From: Saxidomus purpurata | Lineage: Eukaryota; Mollusca; Bivalvia; Venerida; Veneridae | Length of the DNA: 64,000 bases | Direction of reading: 5' to 3' | Assembly: GCA_022818135.1 (NCBI GenBank) | Contig: JAFMSR010000018.1 | Location: 3,620,331 to 3,684,330, forward strand | Shown: piece after piece, positions 55,275-64,000 of the stretch | How the letters are laid out: every line of letters begins with the position of its first letter | Numbering within the stretch: position 1 is the first letter of the stretch | Made by a program: the position numbers and the translations under genes | The notes under the pieces: model-generated | What the model saw: the letters and a program-made list of their open reading frames with translations, nothing else | Told to the model about the DNA's origin: nothing | Database searches by the model: none

Positions 55275-55790
55275 TGTTAGCTCGACTATTCGGAGAATAT
55301 GGAGAGCTATTACAGTCACTTGTGCGTCGGCGTCGGCGTTGCTTCTTTGGTTAAAGTTTTGCCTGCTAAGTACTATCATGCACATATCTCAGTAACCACT
55401 TATGATATTGACTTGAAACTTTGTTCATGTCTTTAGGGGTGTCATACAATCAAGGCAGATAACTCTTGAAAAAATTTAGTACAAATTATGGCCCTTGTTT
55501 GACTTTGAAAATTTGGTTAAAGTTTTGCCTGCTAGGTACTATCATGCACATATCTCAGTAACCACTTATGGTAGTTATATCAAACCTTGCAATAGTGTTC
55601 AGGGTAAATTTTGTATCAAACAATTAATTTACCAAACATTTTGACTTTTTTTATGATTCAACTTTCCTAGTTTATACTTAATAGTTAGCAGAATTTTGTT
55701 TTGCTATTATACTGATAAAAGTTTTGTTTTATTAGCAAACACCCACAATAGTCGAGCGTGCTGTCTTATGGACAGCTCTTGTTGTTTTTT
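55275..55790 (+). mobile_element. MITE-like element headed by tagctcgactattcgg
   Basis: Left end gttagctcgactattcggag with a short inverted tgcgtcggcgtcggcgtt, right end ccacaatagtcgagcgtgct and cagctcttgtt. The inverted match is agctcgactatt/aatagtcgagc. The body holds a ~160-bp direct duplication (ggttaaagttttgcctgcta twice, at 55349 and 55514). No coding. Confidence 0.75.
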
Positions 55791-58700
55791 CTTCTCCATG
55801 TTGTTACTGTTCTGTTGTTTGTGAACCACATAGTTTATATCAAGTTTATATTTGTTGTCAAATAAGGCAAATTTTAGCTTTTCTGTTCCATAGTTATAAT
55901 AATAAGTATACATTTGTTGTTAAAATAAACCAAATATTTTAGCATTTTTGTTCATCAGTAAAAGTATACATTGAATTATCTTGTTATTATTTGCCCTTTA
56001 TTGAGAAACTACTTGAAGAATAGGCAAGATTGGTGTTGGCATCACACTTCGGTAAAATTTTTATCTAAAAAACATGATACTTGGTTGAAACTGTAAACAC
56101 ATGTCTTCAAGGTTAATAAACAAGATCATGGCATCAAGTCACATTAGTCCTGAATGAATTTTGGTAAAATTATTCCCTTTTTCTTTGGACAAACAAAGTT
56201 CTGGCATGTACTGGCAAGTCGTGATCTTCAAAACTAATGCAGATCATTGATGGCAAATTATGAGTTTCATGGATAATAAACAAGGTCATAGTATTAAGTC
56301 CCATAACTCTCATGGTGAAACTGTAGCCATTTTCCACTTAGAAAATCCTAGTTAAAGTTACGTGTTTGAGATAGATAAAAATGCTTAAAGGAGTTCCTTC
56401 CTTCAGTACTCTTTCTTCAGTAATAAATCACAAAGGTCAAACGTGCCATCTTCCCGACAAGTCTTGTACTTAAAATATACTTTACCACTAGATTGAACAT
56501 AATCGTCTGAATCATGGGAGGCCCACACTGACCCTCTTATTTGAATTTGACGAATGTTGCAGTTACAATCCGAGCCTCAGCTGCTAGTTGTGTATCAAAT
56601 ATATTTGCAATTTTACATCACGGAGAACAAATTACTCCCCTACCAATGCAACTGAAGTAAAAGTGAAGTTTGAAACTTGTCAATTGTACAAGTTCTAACA
56701 AATATAAACTACTCTTGTTGACTTCTTGCGAATTATGACCACTACTTGCATCAAAAGAAGGGATTGCGAATGTCGCTGCTGGGATTCAAACCCATGAGTC
56801 TGCCGCTCTCGCCCTACACGATACACCACCCAAACCTCAATACAACTTGACTACTAACACTCATGAATTTTAGTGTAAAAGGGGAGACAATATGCAATTT
56901 AATCTCAGAAATTCTGAACATTGAGAATGAAATAGTATAAATTTCTAAGCTACACTGTACAGTATAAGATGAAGCAACTACTTCACAACTCCCTCACCAT
57001 ACTTGTGTCTAGGGAGTATAGAAAAATTGCCTAGCCCTAAGACAAGGATAACTTTATTCAGGACAGCAACCTGTATCATTACATCTGCTTATGCAAGTTC
57101 AGTCTGTTCAGCATTTTTGTAAGTTAAATGAACAATATAAAACATCTTGTAACAACCTAAATCAATGAAGGTTTTACTTTCATACAGACAATGATACTAA
57201 AACTGATGAAACCAAGCATTTAGCTTTTTTTTTTACTTTATTCTGATGAAATGATATAACAGTGTGACAAAATTTCTAGTGATTTGGAAAACAGCTACGA
57301 CTGTATTCGAAACAAGTGAGAAATACTACTACAAAGATGTATGTGTATGCAACAAAAAAACGTCTGTTTATATTAGAACTTCAATATTTCACAGACATTA
57401 TGCCATATTAAAACACTTATTTGTAGCAAATACAATGTATTATATAGCATATATTAAACAATGTTACAGATCAGTTTTGGTGGATTAAGCAAATAGCAAC
57501 GCAACTATTGAATACAAGTGTACATAATCTTAAGACAGCAAATGTCAAGGCCCTTTGTTACAAAGATAGGGCATTTCTATTAAAACATTTGCACACTCTT
57601 TTCATAAATGTTAAAACCTAGCAACCATAAATGGTATAAAAGTAAACCTTCACCTAAAAATAGTATTTCAAATTATTTTAAGAATAAATTTGCTATAAAA
57701 GATACATAAAAAATATGCGAAAATAGTACGAAGTAGGTAAATACAAAATGGAGGAAAAAAAGAAACAGGACTTTTTAAAGTATCATTAGCCTTAGAAATA
57801 ATATATTTGCTTTGAATTTGTTTTCTTGTTTTCCCTTCACTCATTAAACAAATCACTATAACATGAAGCTTTGTGAATAAATGTATACAAATGCTACAGC
57901 AAGAATTGAAAGATTTCTGCCAACATGTGCGCAGATTGTTCTATGCTACATTTTTATTCGACCATTTAATGGCATTCATGAACTACATTTTTACAAGATG
58001 AGACAAAAGTTTAACAATTATCCACAATAGGAAATACTATGACAAAGTTAAACGGTATGTGCAAATATACGTCTCCCCATCCAACATCTACGTACAAACA
58101 TTTCGTAAAACATTTATCAAAACTATAACAAATTGCCTCCACTAAATGATGAATTCAAACTATTTAACCTCAGCATCGTAATGTTATTTGAGAATCTAAA
58201 TGGTACGAGGACTGTAAAAGTGCACAAAGTCTGAAAGCAATGAAGCAAGCCTTTATCAAAATAACATATGCCTATCATACTCAATGTGGATTAACCCATG
58301 TATGTAATCACACACCAGGTTTGTTAATGTGTAGGATCGAGAGTGTCTACAGACCCTGAAGTCAAATAAAATATATCTGATCTTGGTATGGGGTTTATGA
58401 TCTTATGGTAAGTATACAGATGTTTGGGATAGACTTTGTTATGCTTATTTGGTATCACTTCTTCACAGATCTGGACACCTTAACACTGATCAAAACACCA
58501 ATATCATTTACATTTATTGCAAGGTACCTTAAACATTCTTGAGTTACGGATGTTGAAGTGCTACTTTTTTGGCTGAATTCTGACATTCTCATTTTTAATG
58601 CCCAATTAACGAGTGGATACTCAACAAAGCTACATCAAAAACATATGATAAAAACAAAATGTGTTAAAGTAATGAACACATGGGTTATAAACATTTACTC

Positions 58701-58820
58701 ATGCTTTTAAAAAAGCATTTCTCCATATATACAAAATTTGAATCAGTAAAAATAACCTGTGCATATGAAATGAATTTAAGTCACTATATCATTGAACCAA
58801 AGTCCCAGTATAAACCAAAT
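55791..58820. other. No gene seen; may include the FKBP 3' UTR
   Basis: AT-rich, no coding signal. A tRNA-like SINE head on the minus strand lies at about 56760-56840 (B-box GGTTTGAATCCC). AATAAA hexamers on the minus strand occur at about 57950, 58512 and 58825, any of which could end the FKBP transcript. Confidence 0.4.
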
Positions 58821-58828
58821 ACTGATTT

Positions 58829-59035
58829 TATTTCCCCGTCCCATTTAACAGCGTCAACATTTTCCCTGTCCCATGTAACAGCGTCAACATTTTCCCTGTC
58901 CCATTTAACAGTGTGAACATTCCTCCCGTTCCATTAACAGTGTGAATATTCCCCCCCTCCCATTTAACAGCGTCAACATTTCCCCCGTTCCCATTTAACA
59001 TGGTCAACATTTCCCATCCCATTTAACTAACAGTG
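58829..59035 (+). repeat. 30-bp minisatellite, about seven units
   Basis: The unit is tttccc(t/c)gtcccatttaac followed by agcgtcaaca. The units drift to the right, with C-rich interruptions such as ccccccctccc. Confidence 0.85.
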
Positions 59036-59521
59036 TAAATAAAGTCATCATACATATCACAAGGAACTTACTGCTGGGGTTATCTTGGTTAAATTCATTG
59101 ATGATACAGAAATATTTATAATGCTCTTGGACATAAAAAGTAACAGTTTCTTGAAATGACTAAAAATTATGAAGAACGAACAACACTACAATGTATCTAT
59201 GTCCAACAGTTGTGACTGTTTTAAACTTAGCTTTTAAATGCATTTCTCCACTATGCACAGAATCATGGCCATTTAATTAGCAGTGAAAATATTTTTTCCA
59301 CTGTTGCATCCACTTTTTTCATGAAAATCTTACACTATAATTGCCTTTAACAATGTAATGAAAATATGCTGACATAAAATTTTTTGCTGCCCATATGTAA
59401 GATTCAAGATTGGCCTTTCACAATGCAATGAAAAATGTGGACATAGAAAATTGTGCTGCCCATTTGTCAGATTTAAGGTTGTTCTCAATAAAATCAGAAG
59501 TTTATCACATTTTCATGTCTC

Positions 59522-59600
59522 TCAACTGACATTTTTCAGTTCCACTTCAAACACGAGCGTACTGTTTGGGGGAATTGGTCCCTGCTTTTGGTTTCCATAT
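59522..59600 (-). CDS. Nuclear FKBP, last exon
   Basis: Acceptor gtatttcag. Reads [20 protein letters not shown].. and ends LKNVS with stop TGA at 59524-59522. Confidence 0.92.
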
Positions 59601-62600
59601 CTGAAATACCAAAAATACGTATCTAATTAATCAGAGTGAATTACAGTATTATATGACCAACAAATAAACTACTTGTGATGGACAATGGGGTATGTATTTG
59701 GCACAAAAACAAGTGCAATTTTGACCTCTAGAGATAGAACACTTACTAGTCCAAAAATAAATACAGGACTTTCCGAAGTTATTTATAGTGATAGCAAGGA
59801 CAATATCATGCTATTCAAATTTTTACTTTCAAGTACTGTCTATCAAAATACAGTTTTCTTCTTATTAGCTACAAAATGTGCCATAAATAGGGACCAAAAT
59901 ACAATCTTTTGGCTTATTTTGTTTTATTTCTCAAACCATTTAAAACTGAACTGGTACAAAAAACTTACCCTTGTTGTGGAGGTATGGTCAACCGCCTTTT
60001 CCCGCCAACTTTCATCCCTGTAACACAAATCGTATCAATAAAAATCTGCATCAAGTAATCTATCTGCCTTAAGTAACCTTTTTCTGTGTATGAATCAATA
60101 AACACAAAGTTTCCTGCTTGAAAATATAAGTTTCACTGTAGATGTGAATTCGATTTATTGTGTCATGGCACTGAAAGCTTTATGTTGTTCTCTAGTCCAC
60201 ATTCTTGGAAAATCCAGAACAAATGCTTTCTGCTTAGGACTTTACATCTGTTTCTACATCATTACAGTTACTCACAGGCAGACAGTTTAAGCAACTACTG
60301 TTCTTAGAAGGGCTATAACAAGACTCCCAGCCTCTGCAAACCTTCTCTGGCAGTAGGGCTCAAACAATGACCCTCAATCAGTTAGGTAAGGGGTTTAGTG
60401 AATCAGTGCACTCAACAACAGGTACAAGAATACAACAAATATCTTGCACTTAGGACAATCATGTTGTCAAGAAAGCACAGCCCTGAAAAGCCCATGAACA
60501 GCAAACATTATCCTTCAGTCTGAAACTGATGGTTGTATCTTGTTCAATCAATTATTGCAACCAGTGTAGATCATGATCAGCCTGCATATCAGAGCAGTCA
60601 AAATCATCATTTACACAGTTGGAAAGTTTCACTGTCCAGTTGGAAAGACTGACAAGTCCATTCTATAGAATTTAAGAGGTTCACAATTAATCCTCTATCT
60701 GTCCCTTTGCATTTCAACTACAACAAATTTTCACCTCAAAGCAAAAGCTAATCAGTTTCAAGGCTCAAGCCAAAGCCTTTCAGCTGTTTAAAACAACAAA
60801 TGCAACAAACACACTGCCAACTTACCATCCAATCCTTTGTCCCAGCCTTGAATGACTTCACCCTTGCCAAGCTTAAACCTGAATGCTTTTCCAGATGTAC
60901 AAGAATCAAATTGTCTCCCATCCTTTTGCAGCTTTCCAACATAATAGACATGTGCCTAAAATACAACGCTTCTAATTATAGTTAACAGTCAATACTGTGA
61001 TACTCCATTCATTACTTACTACTGTATCAAGTGGTCATCTACTGTTTTTCGTTGGGTTTAATGGGTTTCAAGAGTGTTTCAGTTATCTACAGTTGCAACA
61101 TGTCCTTTTCCAAATGACCACAGTTGAAGATCAATATATCCAGGTCTTCAAGAAAGTGCAAGTCTGTGATGACCAAATCTTAATATATCAGCAAGTTTAC
61201 CACATGTGCAAACATCCCATTAGATGTGTTGAAAACTGAACAATATAGTATAAACAATACATGATAATGTCTTACCATTTTGCCTGTTTTAGCAGGGAGA
61301 CCTCCTCCAACTTGAATGTCTTCCGCAATTATTCCTCCAGCAAGTACCTGCTTCTTTGGAGTTTTGCTTTGTTGTTCTGGTTTATTTTGTGGTGTTTTAC
61401 CAGGAGTCTGCTGGTTCTGTCCTGGTTTTGGTGTGTTTTGTCCTGGTTTAGGAGTATTTTGTCCATGTTTCTGTGTGTTTTGTCCTGGTTTAGGGGTATT
61501 TTGTCCAGGCTTTGGTGTGTTTTGTCCTGGTTTAGGAGTATTTTGTCCATGTTTCTGCATGTTTTGTCCTGGTTTAGGGGTATTTTGTCCAGGTTTTGGT
61601 GTGTTTTGCCCTGGTTTGGGTGTGTTTTGTCCTGGTTTAGGAGTGTTTGGTTGTGGTGTTTTTTCAACCTGTTGGTGTAAAAAGGCAGATGATAATGACA
61701 ATGACAATAAACAAAGAGTTAGGAAGTTTTTTGACTAAACATATGAAGCAACTACCAGTCAACTAAAGTTGCCAAGCTATAGAAAGAAGGAAAACTAAAA
61801 TACTTCAACTACCAGTAACAAGGATTGGACTGCCTTTCTTCTGCTGAAATGTTCATTATAGTGTGGTTAACTTGGAAACATGCACAAGAGCTGCAATAAA
61901 TGATTTAGTTAAAACCTTGGAAAACATAGCCCAACACGCAGCAAACGATTTTGCTTATTCAACCAGCACACACCTTGGTTGGCAAACGATTCTGCCTTTG
62001 TAACCAGCACATATCTCTGCAGTCTGACCATGATCTACACTGTTTGATATTGGCTCAGTAAATTATTCACAATCAACCCTTTAAACAACTAATGGTACAG
62101 CCCAAATAAAAACATGAACATGTTCATTTTAGAAATTTAGTAGGTGAAAGCTTACAAGCAGTATAACAGCACATTACCTGGCTATCATCTCCATTTTCCA
62201 TATTTTTATTCTTATTCCTCTTCTTCTTTTTCTTCTTCTTCTTTTTGGCTGACTCTGAATCTGCGTCCCCACCAGCTCCTAGTTTACTCACTGGAGTGTC
62301 AGCAGGTTTCTGACCATGTTCCTGTAGTAACATACATGTAAGCACATCAATGACCTAATTCACAAAACCTTCAACACTGATCAATAACTCAACAGTCCCC
62401 GATAGTGTCATGAAGATTTAATGATTATAAGTTGAGCCGCAAATTTAATATTGTTTTTCTCCCTTTTCTGTGATGATGCATTTTTTTTTACTCAAGATGA
62501 CCTAGTTTCAATCTACTACAATCTATTTTTTTTATTCCGAACGTACATTTCATTAAGACACATAGCTTCTCTATATTTCGTAAGGATTCAATGAAAATCA

Positions 62601-62853
62601 TGGTCTTTTGGGTTTCAATGGAATAAATACAGACGAATGTCATACATGGATAACAAGAGGTGGATACAGTTTCAATTTCAGCATACCTTTTTGCCTTGTT
62701 GTGGAGTTTTGCTTTGATCTTGCTTTGGAGTTTTCGCCACAGCTTGCTTAGGTGTTTTGGACTGCTCAGGTTTGGGGGTCTGTTTCTCTTTTTTCTTTTC
62801 CTGTTTTGGAGTTTGCTGTTGTTTTGGAGTCTTCTTTATCTCCTCAATTTCCT
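59522..62853 (-). CDS. Nuclear FKBP-type peptidyl-prolyl isomerase, N-terminally partial
   Basis: Six minus-strand exons (62853-62687, 62321-62178, 61668-61276, 60955-60826, 60017-59969, 59600-59522) join in frame to give 319 residues with a stop. The last 107 residues are a full FKBP domain. The conserved ring is seen in [44 protein letters not shown] and [11 protein letters not shown], including the Tyr, Phe-Asp, Val-Ile, Trp, Tyr and Phe of the rotamase and FK506 pocket. Ahead of it come KTPKQ-type basic stretches, a run of nine to ten lysines (a nuclear or nucleolar signal) and heptad repeats PKPGQNT. This is the build of the nuclear FKBP39/46 group, which bind histones and chromatin through an N-terminal nucleoplasmin-like domain. 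That domain is not seen and probably lies beyond 64000. Confidence 0.92.
59969..60017 (-). CDS. Nuclear FKBP, 49-nt exon
   Basis: Acceptor gtgttacag. Codes [16 protein letters not shown] between phases 1 and 2. Donor GG|gtaagt. Confidence 0.9.
60560..60690 (+). repeat. SINE-like repeat, copy 2 (in FKBP intron)
   Basis: Reads accagtgtagatcatgatca, then gcctgcatatcagagcagtc and ..ttacacagttgg.. to gacaagtccattctatagaa. A diverged copy of the 54003 family. Confidence 0.5.
60826..60955 (-). CDS. Nuclear FKBP, catalytic core exon
   Basis: Acceptor tattttag. [19 protein letters not shown].. to ..[11 protein letters not shown], ending GATG|gtaagt in phase 1. Carries the substrate-pocket Tyr, Phe, Asp, Val-Ile and Trp. 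Confidence 0.92.
61276..61668 (-). CDS. Nuclear FKBP, heptad-repeat and domain-start exon
   Basis: Acceptor caccaacag. VEKTPQP, then eleven or so heptads NTPKPGQ (variants NTQKHGQ and NMQKHGQ), then [20 protein letters not shown] and ..AKTGKM|gtaaga. 393 nt, phase 0-0. Confidence 0.9.
61985..62155 (+). repeat. SINE-like repeat, copy 3 (in FKBP intron)
   Basis: aaccagcacatatctctgca, then gtctgaccatgatctacact and taatggtacagcccaaat to attttagaaatttagtaggt. Same family as 54003. Confidence 0.55.
62178..62321 (-). CDS. Nuclear FKBP, polylysine exon
   Basis: Acceptor ttactacag. Reads [20 protein letters not shown].. then a run of lysines and ..NMENGDDSQ|gtaatg. 144 nt, phase 0-0. Confidence 0.85.
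62687..62853 (-). CDS. Nuclear FKBP, basic linker exon
   Basis: Acceptor ttttacag. Begins AG (phase 2 completion), then [20 protein letters not shown].. to ..KTPQQGKK|gtatgc. Lysine-, glutamine- and proline-rich; acidic start. Confidence 0.85.
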
Positions 62854-63385
62854 CTGTAAAACATGTAAAAAAATGACTGTCTATCATCCTGGGCAAACAA
62901 CTGCACCAAACTGATTTGCTGTCACAGACGCTGGCTTATTTGCTGTCACAGATTTGACTACATATTGTCATCTCTTAATCTTAGCAAGTCTCCAAAATGT
63001 CATTTTTTACCATATAATCAGCTGTTTAGTAGAGATCAAATGACAAATGAGATAATTCAATCTCAGCCAGTAGAAAACATGCTTGGGCCTGCATCATTAC
63101 AATATCACTAAATGCAAGGTACCATTTACTCCAGGTGTCATTGCAGGAACTTCATCAGCAGCATCACAAGTGGACACCTTACACCAGGTGATTGCTGATT
63201 AAAACTGGCTTTCCATCAGAAAAGCTGTAGTGTAAACTGACGGCTCAATTTTGACACTTTTGCTTGTAAATGTCTATACTCAGGTATGCCAGAGCTTATG
63301 AATTCTAAGTCAACCGAATAAAGATACAAGGGACTCAAACACTAATATCCCACCAGATTTCAAAAAGTTATATAATACAACTTAC
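62854..63385. other. FKBP intron or upstream region
   Basis: No further exon found. A minus-strand stretch (DAADEVPAMTPGVNG, near 63130-63170) looks vaguely coding but has no acceptor before it. Confidence 0.4.
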
Positions 63386-64000
63386 CAGGGATCAGGAAAT
63401 TTTGAAATCTCAATCGGTCCGGACAAGCCGAGGGTACATCGTCACCCCGCCCCCAAAAAAATTAAAAAAAAAAAAAAAAAAAGATTTTTTTTGTAATTTA
63501 TATATTTTTCAACCAGCTTTCCATTGTTGTGCATGATCATAGAACGGTTAAAGTATTTCATTCCCTCCTTTTGATTCCAAAATATTTCCAAAAACGAAAA
63601 TGTTTATTTTCTTTCATTATTGATTAGTAAATCTCACGAGCTCACGAGTCGATAAAATAAATGCGCCGTTCACGTGGAGCGTTCCATTTTCTAAGGGATA
63701 AACTTTACATAGTTTTCGCCATAAAAAAATAAGAAACGGAATTTCCAAGTAACAAGAAAAATATCGAGCCACTTTTCATAAATTAATAAAATAATTTCCA
63801 TGTGATTTTATCATTCAAAGTGTGTTCAATTTCGATTAGAACTGATTACGTTCAAAGTCACCCCCACAAAGTTTTGTAATAATCCATGTCTTAGTTATAG
63901 GCTGTTAAATATTTGTCGTATGGTTTCGTTTTGAACATTTTTTATGTTCTTGGGTCGCCAGTCCGATTAACCTTTTCTGTCGGCTTGCCCTTCCGACTTT
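63386..64000 (+). mobile_element. hAT-type element, second copy, cut by window edge
   Basis: Starts cagggatcaggaaattttga, the intact form of the end seen at 12047, and follows that copy closely (..ggtccggacaagccgaggg.., ..caaccagctttccattgttg.., ..gttcacgtggagcgttccat..) to 64000. The 8 bp before it are caacttac; the matching duplication would lie about 560 bp beyond the window. Main differences are an A-run at about 63462-63482 and a small gag-ctcac duplication near 63640. Confidence 0.88.

Noticed and set aside
61261..61738. Three long overlapping frames opposite and alongside the FKBP repeat exon
   Set aside because: The 21-bp repeat keeps other frames open. Only the minus-strand frame with PKPGQNT continues into a conserved FKBP domain with proper splice sites.

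Overview
The window is eukaryotic nuclear DNA. It is AT-rich, with short exons, GT-AG introns and no operons. Most of it is repeat. The repeat families are of types common in bivalve molluscs: pearl-like elements with 145-170 bp tandem cores next to short CGG-type microsatellites, and MITE-like units with a ..GTCCGTCCG.. head. The animal gene content fits as well (SRCR receptor, perilipin, dithiol glutaredoxin, nuclear FKBP). I infer a bivalve but cannot name the species.

Four protein genes can be assembled exon by exon from splice sites and frame.
(1) 1-15577, minus strand: a secreted or membrane SRCR-domain protein. It has a signal-peptide exon at 15463-15577 and four SRCR exons at 4578-4733, 1994-2158, 897-1226 and 1-215. 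It is cut by the left edge.
(2) 34490-37350, minus strand: a complete 106-residue CPYC glutaredoxin in two exons.
(3) About 39630-48640, plus strand: a complete perilipin (lipid-droplet coat protein) of about 436 residues with a non-coding first exon. A possible alternative last exon lies 5 kb further on, at 52874-52981.
(4) 59522-62853, minus strand: the C-terminal six exons of a nuclear FKBP-type prolyl isomerase. It has basic and PKPGQNT heptad-repeat linkers; its N-terminal exons are not seen.
The genes are unrelated in function. No shared regulation is implied.

The rest is mobile and repetitive DNA. The 10.7-kb first intron of the SRCR gene holds a hAT-type MITE with perfect 8-bp target duplications (12047-13218; a second copy enters at 63386), a second CAGGG-ended element and inverted GTGACC-rich repeats. 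The 16.9-32.9 kb stretch holds:
- a tRNA-carrying LTR-like element in three tandem copies (19276-19823)
- a decayed gag
- a (CA)n tract
- pearl-like arrays
- LINE and mariner relics
- a 3.0-kb foldback element (29906-32925)

The most unusual object is an AT-rich inverted-repeat element, present in three copies (16940-17735, 35435-36891, about 37800-38995). In it, 6-bp GC-containing words (GAGGTC/GACCTC, GAGCTC, GATATC, GCGCGC) recur almost exactly every 21 bp. The second most unusual is the tRNA-Thr-like sequence embedded in short LTR-like repeats that are followed by a tRNA-Lys-type primer-binding site. Much of the remaining sequence (for example 5.1-10.3, 25.2-26.4, 27.0-28.9 and 55.8-58.8 kb) shows nothing I can support.
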